A stretch of DNA of 64,000 nt from Actinomadura luzonensis (GTDB lineage Bacteria; Actinomycetota; Actinomycetes; Streptosporangiales; Streptosporangiaceae), in contig NZ_JAKRKC020000001.1 in NCBI RefSeq assembly GCF_022664455.2, forward strand, positions 2,361,001-2,425,000, written 5' to 3'. Both the position numbers and the translations under genes were made by a program. Shown piece by piece: positions 9,065 to 18,020 of this stretch. The notes beneath the pieces are model-generated. The model made no database searches, was not told the origin of the DNA, and saw nothing but the letters and a program-made list of their open reading frames with translations. The number at the start of each line of letters is the position of its first letter. Positions within the stretch are counted from its first letter, which is position 1.

Positions 9065-10090
9065 CTACGTGGCGGCCACGCCCGCGGCCCTGGTGTCCAG
9101 GAGCTGGCCCAGCAGGTCGGTCAGGCTCACCATGCCGATGACGGCGCCCGCGGCGTTCGTCACCAGGGCCAGGTGCGCCCTGGCGTCCTGGAGGGCCGTC
9201 ACGGCCTCCGGCACCTGCGTGACGCACGCCAGGCGCGGCAGCGGCCGTTTCAGGCTCTCCGCGGTGGCCTCCGGGCGCAGCAGGGCGTCACGGGCGTGCA
9301 GCGCGCCCTCCACGCCGGACGGGCCCTCCACGAGGAGCCGCAGGTGCCCGCTGCCGGCCGCCGCCTTCCTGATCTCCTGCGCGGTCGCGCCGGCGCCCAC
9401 CTTGACCGCCCGGTCGATCGGCACCATCAGGCGCTCGATGCCCTCGGCCTCCAGGCGGAGCGCCCGGGTGAGCAGGTCGTGCTCCTCGCGGTCGAGCAGG
9501 CCCATCCGGCCCGACTCGCCCACCAGCATGGCGAGCTGGCGCGGGGTGCGGGTGGTGGCCAGCTCGTTCCTCGGCTGCACGCCGAAGACCCGCAGGATGG
9601 CGTTGGTCAGCGCGTTGAGCGCCTTCAGCAGCGGGCTCATCGCGGTGGTGAAGGCGCGGAACGGCAGGGTCAGCAGCAGCGCCGCCCGCTCGGGGTGCGT
9701 CAGCGCCCACGACTTCGGGGCCATCTCGCCGATCACCATGTGCAGGAACGTCACCAGCGCCAGGGCGATGGTGAGCGAGATCGGCAGCCGCAGCCCCTCA
9801 GGGACGCCGAGCGCGGCGAACAGCGGCTCCATCGTGTGCTCCAGGGCCGGCTCGGTGACCTGGCCCAGGCCCAGCGTGCACAGGGTGATGCCGAGCTGGG
9901 CGCCGGCCAGCATCAGCGAGAGCTGCCTGCCGCCGCCGACCGCGGACTTCGCGGCCACCCTGACCAGCCGGTTGCCGCCCGCGGCCATCTCCTCCAGCCG
10001 GTGGCGGCGGGCCGAGACGAAGGCGAACTCCGCCGCCACGAACAGCGCGTTGAACGCGAGCAGGGCCACGCTCAGGACGAGCAGCGTCAT
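9065..10090 (-). CDS. CNNM/CorC-family membrane protein (DUF21 + CBS), short paralogue
   Basis: Integral membrane protein of the CNNM/'hemolysin C' family, proposed to move or sense Mg2+/Co2+. The N-terminal DUF21 domain (about 1-185, four hydrophobic segments, AEFAFVSARRHRLEEM) is followed by a CBS-pair region (about 200-340, ending TDLLGQLLDTRAAG). At 341 aa it lacks the C-terminal CorC/HlyC domain present in its neighbour. The true start is the ATG at 10090 (MTLLVLSVALLAF), which overlaps the neighbour's stop by 3 bases (ATGA arrangement); longer readings run into that gene. The two paralogues are co-transcribed and may form a heteromer (inference). Confidence 0.88.
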   Translation of the reverse strand: MTLLVLSVALLAFNALFVAAEFAFVSARRHRLEEMAAGGNRLVRVAAKSAVGGGRQLSLMLAGAQLGITLCTLGLGQVTEPALEHTMEPLFAALGVPEGLRLPISLTIALALVTFLHMVIGEMAPKSWALTHPERAALLLTLPFRAFTTAMSPLLKALNALTNAILRVFGVQPRNELATTRTPRQLAMLVGESGRMGLLDREEHDLLTRALRLEAEGIERLMVPIDRAVKVGAGATAQEIRKAAAGSGHLRLLVEGPSGVEGALHARDALLRPEATAESLKRPLPRLACVTQVPEAVTALQDARAHLALVTNAAGAVIGMVSLTDLLGQLLDTRAAGVAAT

Positions 10091-11445
10091 CGGGCCGCCT
10101 CCGCGGGCGCGGGCTGCTGCTCGGGGACCAGGCGGACCCACTCGGGCACTCTTCTGTTCAGGGACATCACCGTCAGGCGGGCGGTGCGGCCGCCCTCCTC
10201 CTCCTCGAAGGGATCGTCGCTCGCCCGCGTGACGGGCACGGACACCGCGTCGCCCGGGTCGGGCAGCCGGCCCAGGCGGGCCAGCACCAGGCCGGCGAGC
10301 GTGTCGTAGTCGTCGCTCTCCGGCAGGCCGAGGCCGGTGGCGCGCTCGACCTCGTCCAGGCGCAGCCGGCCCGGCACCTCCCACACGCCGTCGGGCCGGC
10401 GCACCGCGCCCAGCGGCTCGGGGTCGTTCTCGTCCAGCAGCTCGCCGACCAGCTCCTCGGCCAGGTCCTCGACGGTGATGACGCCGGCCAGGCCGCCGTA
10501 CTCGTCGATGACGCAGGCGATGTCGTCGCCCGCGGCGCGCATCCGGTCGAGCACCGCGGGCAGCGGCAGGCTGTCGGGCACCAGCAGCGCCGGGCGGGTG
10601 ACCGCGCCGACGCGGCCCTCGTTCAGATCGGCGGCCAGCAGCTCGCGGACGCCGGTCACGCCCACCACGTCGCCGTCCTCGGCGATCACCGGGTAGCGGG
10701 AGTGGCCGCGCTCGCGCATGACGCCGAGCAGGTCGGAGATGGGCTGCGCCTCGCGCAGCACGACCACGCGGGGTCGCGGCACCATGATCTCCTCGGCCGT
10801 GCGGTCGCCGAACTCCAGCGCCCGCTCCAGCAGGTCGGACAGCCGCGGGGGCAGCTCGCCCGCGCGGGTCGACTCCTCGATGATGCGCGACAGCTCCTCC
10901 GGGGTCGCCCCGTGCTCCACCTCCTCCACCGGCTCGATGCCGACCAGCCGCAGCAGGCCCGTGGCGGCCGAGTCGAACAGCCGCACCACCGGGCCGACCA
11001 CCGCCAGGTACGCGAGCGTCGGCCGGGCCAGGAACTTGGCCACCGGCTCGGGCCGGGCGATGCCGAGGTTCTTGGGCGCCAGCTCGCCGAGCACCATCTG
11101 CACCACGGTCGCCACGAGCACGCCCGCGGCGACGGACAGGCCGGAGATCATGGCGTCGGGCAGGCCCGCGCCCTCCAGCCAGGGGCGCACGATCACCGAG
11201 ATCGCCGGCTCGGCCAGGAAGCCGACCAGCAGCGCCGTGACCGTGATGCCGAGCTGCGCGCCGGAGAGCATGAACGACAGGCGCGAGGTGACCTGGAGCG
11301 CCTTGCCGGCGGCGGTGTCACCGGCGGCGGCCTGCTCGCGCAGGACGCCCCGGTCGGCGGCGACGAAGGCGAACTCCTGGGCGACGAAGAAACCGGTCGC
11401 CGCGGTGAGGAGGAACAGGGCCAGCAGCCCGAGATAGGCGCTCAC
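10087..11445 (-). CDS. CNNM/CorC-family membrane protein (DUF21 + CBS + CorC_HlyC)
   Basis: Full-length member of 452 aa. It has a DUF21 transmembrane domain (about 1-195, AQEFAFVAADRGVLREQ), a CBS pair (about 205-335, with IMVPRPRVVVLREAQ and CVIDEYGGLAGVITVEDLAE) and a C-terminal CorC/HlyC-associated domain (about 350-435, WEVPGRLRLDEVERATG). The family is implicated in divalent-cation homeostasis. First gene of a two-gene minus-strand operon with its shorter paralogue. The 231 bp upstream contain no further gene. Confidence 0.9.
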   Translation of the reverse strand: MSAYLGLLALFLLTAATGFFVAQEFAFVAADRGVLREQAAAGDTAAGKALQVTSRLSFMLSGAQLGITVTALLVGFLAEPAISVIVRPWLEGAGLPDAMISGLSVAAGVLVATVVQMVLGELAPKNLGIARPEPVAKFLARPTLAYLAVVGPVVRLFDSAATGLLRLVGIEPVEEVEHGATPEELSRIIEESTRAGELPPRLSDLLERALEFGDRTAEEIMVPRPRVVVLREAQPISDLLGVMRERGHSRYPVIAEDGDVVGVTGVRELLAADLNEGRVGAVTRPALLVPDSLPLPAVLDRMRAAGDDIACVIDEYGGLAGVITVEDLAEELVGELLDENDPEPLGAVRRPDGVWEVPGRLRLDEVERATGLGLPESDDYDTLAGLVLARLGRLPDPGDAVSVPVTRASDDPFEEEEGGRTARLTVMSLNRRVPEWVRLVPEQQPAPAEAAR

Positions 11446-11676
11446 CGCGATGAGCCTTCAGAGGGACCCGTGCCGTGGCACGGGCGAAGACTCCAAGGGT
11501 CCGGAGCGGACACGATCATCCTTTCGACAGAGGTCGTCCTCTACGTAACGACACAGGTGGCGTCTATGTTTCCGCCGCCGCTCCGGTAACACCAGGCCCT
11601 GGCGCCGGGCGGGGATCGGGTGTGGAGTGGTGCGCATGGGGAAGGCCAGGGCCGGCGTGCGGGACGGGGGCGCGCG

Positions 11677-12297
11677 GTGAGCGGGCGGGTGGCGGGGCGG
11701 CGGTGGAAGGCCAAGGTCTGCGTGCAGGCGGCGACGGCGTACTGGGCGGAGCGGGCGGTGCGCGAGACGTTCCTCGCGCATCCGGCGGCCGGCGCGCCGG
11801 GAGCCGTGGTGGGGGTGAACACGCCCGGCGCGCTACTGCGCTTCCCCTGGCTGGAGCTGCCGCCGCCGGGCGTGGCCACCGGCGGGGAGGCCGTGGACCT
11901 CGTGTGGTCGTCGCTGCTGCGGATGTTCGCCGACGCCGGGATCCCCGCCGGCGACCTGCTCATGTGCTCGGTGCGGCGGGTGGCTGCCGATCCCGTGCCC
12001 CTGCCGGTGGAGCCGCTGCGCGTGGTGCGCCGGGACACCGTGTGGGCGGTCTCCGTCGTGGCGGACGTCCGTGGCGGAGGCCCGGGGATCTGGCCGGCGC
12101 TGCGCCGGGAATTGGTTCTTGCCGAGCGGCCGGAGGACGTGCCCGGGGTGGAGATGGAAATCGCCGAGAACACGCCCGGCCGGGCTTTCGACGCCGGTCT
12201 CGCGCGGATCCGCCGGGCGTGTTCCGGGCTTTCCGCGGAACTGGACGAGGAAAGCGTGCGGGGAGCGGTCGACGCGGTGCCCCGCGCGATCGGTTAA
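11677..12297 (+). CDS. Hypothetical protein
   Basis: About 206 aa from the GTG chosen here; an in-frame ATG 57 bp upstream would add an Arg/Gly-rich leader that looks non-coding. I do not recognise a family. The product is soluble-looking, with no TM or signal peptide, and has regular hydrophobic spacing (VVGVNTPGALLRFPWLELP, VDLVWSSLLRMFADAGI). Third codon positions are G/C-rich in this frame, supporting it over the antisense readings. Its TAA overlaps the stop of the convergent gene at 12294. Isolated in orientation, so context gives no clue. Confidence 0.55.
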   Translation: MSGRVAGRRWKAKVCVQAATAYWAERAVRETFLAHPAAGAPGAVVGVNTPGALLRFPWLELPPPGVATGGEAVDLVWSSLLRMFADAGIPAGDLLMCSVRRVAADPVPLPVEPLRVVRRDTVWAVSVVADVRGGGPGIWPALRRELVLAERPEDVPGVEMEIAENTPGRAFDAGLARIRRACSGLSAELDEESVRGAVDAVPRAIG

Positions 12298-12752
12298 TCG
12301 CCCCTGGCGTCCAGGAAAGGACAACTGCGGCTGCGCTTCGTCCCCCAGGTGACGCGCAGGTCGTACTTGTACCACCAGGAGGCGTTGACGCACCACAGCC
12401 CCCTGCCCGAGCGGGAGAAGAGCTCGGTCTCGCCGGCCGCGGTGCCCCGCAGCCGGGGCTTCATGTCGTCCTTCTTCTGCGCGACCCTGCAGTACCAGAC
12501 GCCGGCGGGCTTGCGCACCGCGCGGGTGCTGCACAGCCAGAGATCGGCGATGAACTGCCCGTCGGTGACGTCGAGGCAGTTCCATCTCACCACCGACTCG
12601 ACCTGGCGGCGCGGTTGCAGGACGAGTTTCGGCGTGCCGATGCTGAACTCGCAGCGGTCGTTCGCGGCGCGGGCGGGAGGGGCGGCGGCGAAGGGCGCCA
12701 GGAAAACGCCCGCCGCGGCGAGGCCGTGCGCGAATCTTCGATGAACTCGCAT
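12294..12752 (-). CDS. Small secreted cysteine-containing protein
   Basis: 152 aa with a Sec-type signal peptide: basic MRVHRRF, hydrophobic LAAAGVFLAPFAAAP and cleavage near ARAA. The mature part of about 120 residues has six cysteines (DRCEF, WNCLD, LCST, WYCRV, LWCVN, SCPF), an even number that fits three disulfides. It is Trp-rich. No family is recognised. Exported, probably extracellular or wall-associated. Convergent with the preceding plus-strand gene, sharing stop bases. The flanking 288 bp towards the LCP gene hold no other ORF I trust. Confidence 0.7.
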   Translation of the reverse strand: MRVHRRFAHGLAAAGVFLAPFAAAPPARAANDRCEFSIGTPKLVLQPRRQVESVVRWNCLDVTDGQFIADLWLCSTRAVRKPAGVWYCRVAQKKDDMKPRLRGTAAGETELFSRSGRGLWCVNASWWYKYDLRVTWGTKRSRSCPFLDARGD

Positions 12753-13040
12753 GACGGTCCCCCGTTTCTCGTGAATAGGATCCGTCCCCCGCCATGAAAG
12801 GCGGGTGAAAATGCGCGGTCAATGAAAGGGCGCCGGTTTGGTATGTCAGGTATTTCCGGTAATGGCGTCGGATTCTGGCGGTTGCGTACGGTCAGTGGCC
12901 AGATGTGGAGATCCCGGGGTGTGACCTCCCTTACGATCTCTTGGTTCCGGGTACTTTTCCGTGGAGCAACCTTGGTGACACTCCGCACAGTCGGGGGGAT
13001 CGACGTACCGTCTATGGCATACCGAAGGGAAGAGGGCGAA

Positions 13041-14351
13041 GTGTCTGAGGACGACCGGACGCGGGCCATGCGCTCGCCGGGCGACGGGCGCCCGCTGCCG
13101 CCGAGGCCCGACGACGGCCTGCGCTCGGGCGGCGCCCCCGCGCACCAGACGCCGCCCATGAGGGGCGCGAACGCGCCCACCGCCAAGCTCCCCGCCGCCC
13201 CGCCATCGCCTGGGCCGTCGCCTGGGCCGTCGCCTGGGCCGTTGCCTGGGCAGCAGCCGCCCCAGGGGCGCTCGCGCGTGTACGGCCGGGAACGTTCCGG
13301 CAGCAGCCCGGTCCGGCCGCTGCGGGCGCCCGGCGGCGGTGGCGAACCGCCGCAGCGGGGCCAGGGCGGGCCCCCGCGCGCGCCGCGCAGGCGGCCGTCC
13401 GGCCGGCTGATCGTGAAGATCGTCGCCGCGTTGCTGGTCGCGCTGCTGGTGACGGCCGTGGGCATGCTGTTCTGGATCGACTCGCGGCTCACCGGCATCG
13501 ACGGCGTGCTCGACGACTACGAGGGCCGCCCCGGCGACACCCCCGGCACCAACTGGCTGCTGGTCGGCTCCGACAGCCGCAAGGGCCTGTCGGCCGCCGA
13601 GCGCAAGAAGCTGGCCACCGGGCGGGCCGTCGGCCAGCGCACGGACTCGATGATGTTGCTGCACATCCCCGACACCGGCGACAAGCCCACGCTGGTCAGC
13701 CTGCCCCGCGACTCCGCCGTCACCATCCCCGGCAAGGGCCGCGACAAGCTCAACTCCGCCTACGCGCTCGGCGGCCCGAAGCTGCTGGTCCGCACTGTCG
13801 AGACGGTCACCGGCGTGCACATCGACAACTACATGGAGATCGGCTTCGCCGGGTTCGTGGACATCGTGGACGCCGTCGGCGGCGTCGAGATCAACGTCCG
13901 CGCCGACGTCGACGACCCCAAGGCCGGCCTCAAGCTGAAGAAGGGCACCCAGGTGCTCAACGGCGCCCAGGCCCTCGGCTACGTGCGCACCAGGAAGGGC
14001 GGCGCGCTGCCCGACTTCGAGCGCACCAAGCGGCAGCGGCAGTTCCTCGGCGCGGTCGTGAAGAAGGCGGCGAGCCCCGGCGTGCTGATCAACCCGTTCA
14101 CCTCGATCCCGCTGGCCATGAGCGCCACGGACGCGGTCGCGGTCGACGGCGGCACCGGCGTGTTCGACATGCTCTCGCTCGGCCTGTCGATGGGCGACAG
14201 CCCGGTGACGACCGTGGTGCCGTTCGGCGGCAACGAGATCGTGCCGAGCGGCGGCACCGCGATCAAGTGGGACCGCACCAAGGCGACGGCCCTGTTCAAC
14301 GCGCTCAAGGAGGACAAGCCGGTGCCGAAGGACGTCGCGGACGCGAGCTGA
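13041..14351 (+). CDS. LytR-CpsA-Psr (LCP) family cell-wall glycopolymer ligase
   Basis: Transfers lipid-linked glycopolymers to peptidoglycan outside the membrane. From the GTG start the protein is 436 aa: a disordered Pro/Gly-rich cytosolic N-terminus (about 1-115), one TM helix (VKIVAALLVALLVTAVGMLFW) and the extracellular LCP domain. The domain shows NWLLVGSDSR, QRTDSMMLLHI, LVSLPRDS, LNSAYALGG, INVRADVDDPKAG and GYVRTRKGG. GTG 13041 is preferred because AAGGGAAGAGGG lies just upstream; an ATG at 13014 and an earlier ATG at 12822 are in frame but poorly supported. Transcribed alone. Confidence 0.92.
   Translation: MSEDDRTRAMRSPGDGRPLPPRPDDGLRSGGAPAHQTPPMRGANAPTAKLPAAPPSPGPSPGPSPGPLPGQQPPQGRSRVYGRERSGSSPVRPLRAPGGGGEPPQRGQGGPPRAPRRRPSGRLIVKIVAALLVALLVTAVGMLFWIDSRLTGIDGVLDDYEGRPGDTPGTNWLLVGSDSRKGLSAAERKKLATGRAVGQRTDSMMLLHIPDTGDKPTLVSLPRDSAVTIPGKGRDKLNSAYALGGPKLLVRTVETVTGVHIDNYMEIGFAGFVDIVDAVGGVEINVRADVDDPKAGLKLKKGTQVLNGAQALGYVRTRKGGALPDFERTKRQRQFLGAVVKKAASPGVLINPFTSIPLAMSATDAVAVDGGTGVFDMLSLGLSMGDSPVTTVVPFGGNEIVPSGGTAIKWDRTKATALFNALKEDKPVPKDVADAS
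13209..13253 (+). repeat. 12-bp tandem repeat in the LCP gene
   Basis: About 3.7 copies of CCTGGGCCGTCG, encoding a PGPS-type run in the disordered cytosolic N-terminus. The period is a multiple of three, so copy-number change keeps the frame. Confidence 0.85.
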
Positions 14352-14360
14352 GGCCCCCGG

Positions 14361-14400
14361 CCGGGGTCAGCCCGAGGAGGCCGGGGTCAGCCCGAGGAGG
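14361..14400. repeat. Perfect 20-bp tandem duplication at the GPP34 gene end
   Basis: Two adjacent identical copies of CCGGGGTCAGCCCGAGGAGG. The TGA of the GPP34 gene (minus strand) lies in the second copy, at 14387-14389; the first copy is non-coding and lies 9 bp from the stop of the LCP gene. This looks like a recent slippage or duplication event between two convergent genes. Confidence 0.9.
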
Positions 14401-15046
14401 AGGTCGTCGTCGCGGCGACGGTGGCGGCCGTGATCGCGGCCATCGCGGCGGCGTTGATGGCCGCGATGGTCTTCGCCACCGCGTCGGCCGCCCACGCGCC
14501 CTCGGCGATCTCCTTGATCCGCTCCTTGCTCGCCCCGGGGAACGCCTTGCGGTCGAGCTTGGCCGCGTGCATGATCGCGATCAGGACGGCGGTGCGGGCG
14601 TCGGGGTCGGCCCCGCCGAGCACGCTCGCCACCCGCTCCCTGACCTCGGCCTCCACCCCCGGGTCGGCCTCCGGCCAGCGCGTGACGGGGAAGAGGCCGA
14701 GCACCTTGCCGCGCTGCTCGCTCAGCACCCCGGCCTGGGCGAGCCTGGTGAGCAGCCGGTTGCGCAGCTTGGCCGACTGCAGGCGCTGCACCCACCAGGC
14801 GGGCTTGCGCTCCTTGCCGTCCTCGGCGACGCGGGCGAGCACGGCGTCCAGCTCGTCGTCGCCGAGCGGCTCGGCGCCGGACAGGACGAGCTTCTTGTCC
14901 GACAGCTCCACGCGCCCTTCGACGGCGAGCTCGGCCAGCAGCGCGCCCGCCAGCGCCGGGTCGAGCTGGACGGCGCCGACGAGCGGCTTGCCTTCGTCCT
15001 CGCTGTAGGCCAGCAGCAGGAGTTCCTCGGCGATCGTGACCTTCAT
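14387..15046 (-). CDS. GPP34 (GOLPH3-like) family phosphoprotein
   Basis: 219 aa protein of the GPP34 family, common in actinobacteria and homologous to the eukaryotic Golgi phosphoprotein GOLPH3, which binds phosphatidylinositol-4-phosphate. The N-terminus MKVTIAEELLLLAYSEDEGK is characteristic, followed by paired helices (AGALLAELAVEGRVEL) and the KPAWWVQRL segment. The bacterial role is not settled. The C-terminal 30 residues are an Ala/Thr-rich run. Start ATG at 15046 is divergent from tenA, with only 23 bp between. Confidence 0.88.
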   Translation of the reverse strand: MKVTIAEELLLLAYSEDEGKPLVGAVQLDPALAGALLAELAVEGRVELSDKKLVLSGAEPLGDDELDAVLARVAEDGKERKPAWWVQRLQSAKLRNRLLTRLAQAGVLSEQRGKVLGLFPVTRWPEADPGVEAEVRERVASVLGGADPDARTAVLIAIMHAAKLDRKAFPGASKERIKEIAEGAWAADAVAKTIAAINAAAMAAITAATVAATTTSSSG

Positions 15047-15069
15047 GCCTCGACACTAACCTCCCAGTC

Positions 15070-15675
15070 ATGAGCATCTCGGAAAAGTTGCACGCCCTCG
15101 GCGAACCGCTGCTGCGGGCGCAGCTCGACCACCCCACCGTGGCCGGGATCGCCCGCGGCGACCTGCCCGAGCCGGTGTTCCGGTCGTGGCTGGAGCAGGA
15201 CTACCTGTTCCTGCTCGACTACGTGCGGGTCTTCTCCCGGCTGGCCTGGCAGGCGCCGGACGCGCACCTCGGCGACCTGGTGGACCTGGCGCACGCCACG
15301 TACCACGACGAGCTGAGCCTGCACCGCTCGCTGTCGGCCGGGTTCGGCGCCGACCTGGACGGGGCGGTCAAGGGGCCGGCGTGCGCGGCGTACACGTCGT
15401 TCCTGCTGGAGTCGGCGGCCGACTACGGGGAGGGGCTGGCGGCGCTGTACCCGTGCATGTGGGGCTATTCGCGCCTCGGCCGGCTCCTGGCGCAGGACCC
15501 GCCGGCCGAGCCCCGCTACCGCGCCTGGGTGGACACCTACGCCGACCCCGGTTTCGCCGCGCTGGCCGCGCGCATCGCGCAGCTCGTCGACGAGGCGGAC
15601 CCGGATCCGGCGCGGGCGGAGGCGCTGTTCGTCCAGGGGATGGCCCACGAGCTGGCCTTCTGGGACGTGCCGTAG
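15070..15675 (+). CDS. tenA: TenA-family thiaminase II / aminopyrimidine aminohydrolase
   Basis: All-helical TenA protein, 201 aa. TenA hydrolyses aminopyrimidines from degraded thiamin for salvage. The Cys-type (TenA_C) active site is visible at Cys129 in LYPCMWGYSRLG, with the conserved acidic and aromatic positions (QDYLFLLDYVRVF, YHDELSLH) and the C-terminal Glu in FVQGMAHELAFWD. Stands alone 46 bp before the glycosylase gene. A TPP riboswitch and a CytX-type permease follow 3.2 kb downstream, consistent with a thiamin-salvage role. Confidence 0.88.
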   Translation: MSISEKLHALGEPLLRAQLDHPTVAGIARGDLPEPVFRSWLEQDYLFLLDYVRVFSRLAWQAPDAHLGDLVDLAHATYHDELSLHRSLSAGFGADLDGAVKGPACAAYTSFLLESAADYGEGLAALYPCMWGYSRLGRLLAQDPPAEPRYRAWVDTYADPGFAALAARIAQLVDEADPDPARAEALFVQGMAHELAFWDVP

Positions 15676-15721
15676 TTTCCACAGGCTGTGGACGGTCCGG
15701 CGGGCACCGTACCCTGGGAGC

Positions 15722-16600
15722 ATGCCGGAACTTCCCGAGGTGGAGTCTCTGGCCCACTTCCTGCGCGAACGGGCGGTGGGCCGATCGATCATGGCCGTCG
15801 ACGTCGTCGGCATCCAGGCGCTGAAGACGTTCGACCCGCCGGTCAGCGCGCTCGGCGGGCTGAGCGTCACCGGGGTGGCGAGGCACGGCAAGTTCCTCGA
15901 CCTCGACTGCGATGGGCTGCACCTGGTCATCCATCTGGCCCGGGCCGGGTGGCTGCGCTGGCGCGACGACCTGTCGAACGCCAAGCCGGTGCGGCCGGGG
16001 AAGGGCCCGCTCGCGGTGCGGGTGCGCTTCGCGCCCGACGACGAGGGGCAGGCGCCGGGGTTCGAGCTGACGGAGGCGGGGACGCAGAAGCGGCTCGCCG
16101 TCTATGTCACGAAAAATCCGGACGAGGTGCCGGGCGTTGCCGCCCTCGGCCCCGACCCCCTCGACCCGTCCTTCACCGTCGCCGCGCTCAAGCGCATCAT
16201 CGGCGGCAACCGCACCCAGATCAAGGGCCTGCTCCGCGACCAGAAGGTCATCGCCGGCATCGGCAACGCCTACTCCGACGAGGTGCTGCACGCCGCGAAG
16301 ATGTCCCCGTTCAAGATCGCCGCGACCCTCACCGACGCCCAGATCGCCGACCTGCACGAGGCCATCGTCACCACGCTGGCCGAGGCGGTCGAGCGGGCGC
16401 AGGGCCTCGCGGCCAAGGACCTCAAGGCGGAGAAGAAGTCGGGCCTGCGCGTGCACAACCGGGCGGGGCAGCCCTGCGACGTGTGCGGCGACACGATCCG
16501 CGAGGTCTCCTTCGCCGACTCCTCGCTGCAGTACTGCCCCACCTGCCAGACGGGCGGCAAGCCGCTGGCCGACCGCCGCCTGTCCAAGCTGCTGAAGTAG
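15722..16600 (+). CDS. Fpg/Nei-family DNA glycosylase
   Basis: Bifunctional DNA glycosylase/AP lyase for oxidised bases, 292 aa. It has the N-terminal catalytic PELPEVE (Pro2 nucleophile, Glu3), the H2TH region with GIGNAYSDEVLHAAKMSP and a C-terminal zinc finger CDVC...YCPTC. The end QTGGKPLADRRLSKLLK differs from classical MutM and is typical of an actinobacterial Fpg/Nei subgroup, so the exact substrate preference is uncertain. The N-terminal Pro requires removal of Met, and the ATG at 15722 fits this exactly. Confidence 0.92.
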   Translation: MPELPEVESLAHFLRERAVGRSIMAVDVVGIQALKTFDPPVSALGGLSVTGVARHGKFLDLDCDGLHLVIHLARAGWLRWRDDLSNAKPVRPGKGPLAVRVRFAPDDEGQAPGFELTEAGTQKRLAVYVTKNPDEVPGVAALGPDPLDPSFTVAALKRIIGGNRTQIKGLLRDQKVIAGIGNAYSDEVLHAAKMSPFKIAATLTDAQIADLHEAIVTTLAEAVERAQGLAAKDLKAEKKSGLRVHNRAGQPCDVCGDTIREVSFADSSLQYCPTCQTGGKPLADRRLSKLLK

Positions 16601-16603
16601 CGC

Positions 16604-18010
16604 CTAGGGCACCGGCAGCGGCTGCCCGGCGCGCGGCCGGGCCGCCGCCCGCAGGCCGATCACCGCGATCACCGCGGCCACCAGCGTGGCCGTCACCGGC
16701 ACGGCGAGCGCCGTGCGCAGCGCGGCCAGGCCCGCCTCCGGCGTGTCCGCGCCGCCCAGCGCGGCCACGTTCACGGCGGTGACCGCCGACAGGCCGAGCG
16801 CCGCGCCGAACTGGAACGACGTGTTGATGAGCCCGCCGGCCAGCCCCTGCTCGTGCTCGGCGATGCCGTCGGTGGCGACGATCGTCAGCGGGCCGTAGAC
16901 GAAGGCGAACATCAGCCCGATCAGCAGCATCGACGGCAGCATGGCCGCGTACGCCCAGTCCAGGCCCACGCCGAGGAACAACGCGTAGGCCAGCAGCCCC
17001 GACAGCAGCCCGCCCAGCACCACCCGGGCGTTGCCGTACCGGTTGACCAGCCACGGCGTGAGCGTCGGCGCCAGCACCACGTCGGCGGCCGCCGCGAGCA
17101 GCGCGAGCCCGGTCTCGATCGCCGACCAGCCGCGCAGCTCCTGGAGGTAGAGCGTGAGGAGGAACTGGAAGCCGAAGAACGAGGCCGTGAGCAGGGCCGC
17201 CATGAGGTTCGTGCGGACCAGCGCGCCCGCGCGGAAGATCCCCATCCGGACGAGCGGGGCGGCCGAGCGCCGCTCGATCGCGGCGAACGCCGCCAGCAGG
17301 GCCAGCCCGCCGGCGAAGGCCGCGACGGTGAGCGGCAGGCCGTCGCCCGGGTGCTCCAGCCGGACGACGCCGTAGACCAGCAGCATCATCGCCCCCGTCA
17401 CGGTGGCCGCGCCCGCCAGGTCGAAGCTCCGCGCAGCGGGCCGGCCGGCCGCGGGCGGCTCCTTGAGCAGGGGGATCGCGGCGAGCAGCAGCGCCGCCGA
17501 CATCAGCACCGGCGCGAAGAACACCCAGCGCCACCCGACGGCGGCCAGCAGCCCGCCGATGACCAGCCCGAGCGCGAAGCCGCCGGCGGCGGTCCCCGCG
17601 TAGACCAGCAGCGCCCGGTTGCGCAGCGGGCCCTCGGGGAACGTCGTGGTGATCAGCGACAGCCCGGCCGGGGTCAGGAACGCCGCCGCGACCCCCGTCA
17701 CGAACCGGGCCACGAGCAGCACCCAGCCCTCCTCGGCGAAGCCGCCCAGCCCGGAGAACAGCAGGAAGACCGTCAGCCAGAGCAGGAACATCCGGCGGCG
17801 GCCCAGCAGGTCGGCCGCGCGGCCGCCGAGCAGCATGAAGCCGCCGTAGCCGAGCACGTACGCGCTCACCACCCCGCTCAGCGCTCCGGTGGACAGGCCG
17901 AGGTCGGCCCTGATGGACGGCAGGGCGACGTTGAGCATGGCCACGTCGATGCCTTCAAGGAAGATCGCGCCGCACAACACGGCGAGCACGCCCCAGTGAC
18001 GGGCAGGCAT
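16604..18010 (-). CDS. MFS drug exporter (DHA2-like, 14 TM)
   Basis: Proton-driven major facilitator exporter of 468 aa. It shows motif A (GGRAADLLGRRRMFL) after TM2, an early Asp/Asn pair in FLEGIDVAMLNVALPSI, and about 14 hydrophobic segments, the EmrB/QacA architecture. Start at ATG 18010 (MPARHWGVL) follows GGGGG; the longer reading adds 30 non-membrane residues across the operator. Divergent from an HxlR regulator with a 76-bp shared promoter region, which suggests the regulator controls the exporter. Ends 3 bp from the convergent glycosylase stop. Confidence 0.9.
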   Translation of the reverse strand: MPARHWGVLAVLCGAIFLEGIDVAMLNVALPSIRADLGLSTGALSGVVSAYVLGYGGFMLLGGRAADLLGRRRMFLLWLTVFLLFSGLGGFAEEGWVLLVARFVTGVAAAFLTPAGLSLITTTFPEGPLRNRALLVYAGTAAGGFALGLVIGGLLAAVGWRWVFFAPVLMSAALLLAAIPLLKEPPAAGRPAARSFDLAGAATVTGAMMLLVYGVVRLEHPGDGLPLTVAAFAGGLALLAAFAAIERRSAAPLVRMGIFRAGALVRTNLMAALLTASFFGFQFLLTLYLQELRGWSAIETGLALLAAAADVVLAPTLTPWLVNRYGNARVVLGGLLSGLLAYALFLGVGLDWAYAAMLPSMLLIGLMFAFVYGPLTIVATDGIAEHEQGLAGGLINTSFQFGAALGLSAVTAVNVAALGGADTPEAGLAALRTALAVPVTATLVAAVIAVIGLRAAARPRAGQPLPVP

Positions 18011-18020
18011 GGGAAACCCC

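Noticed and set aside
11541..12173. Minus-strand ORF opposite the 11677 gene
   Set aside because: Ser/Thr/Arg-rich, lacks a plausible ribosome site, and third-position bias favours the plus frame.
13209..13253. Possible regulatory direct repeats
   Set aside because: They are in-frame coding repeats for a disordered Pro-rich segment of the LCP protein.
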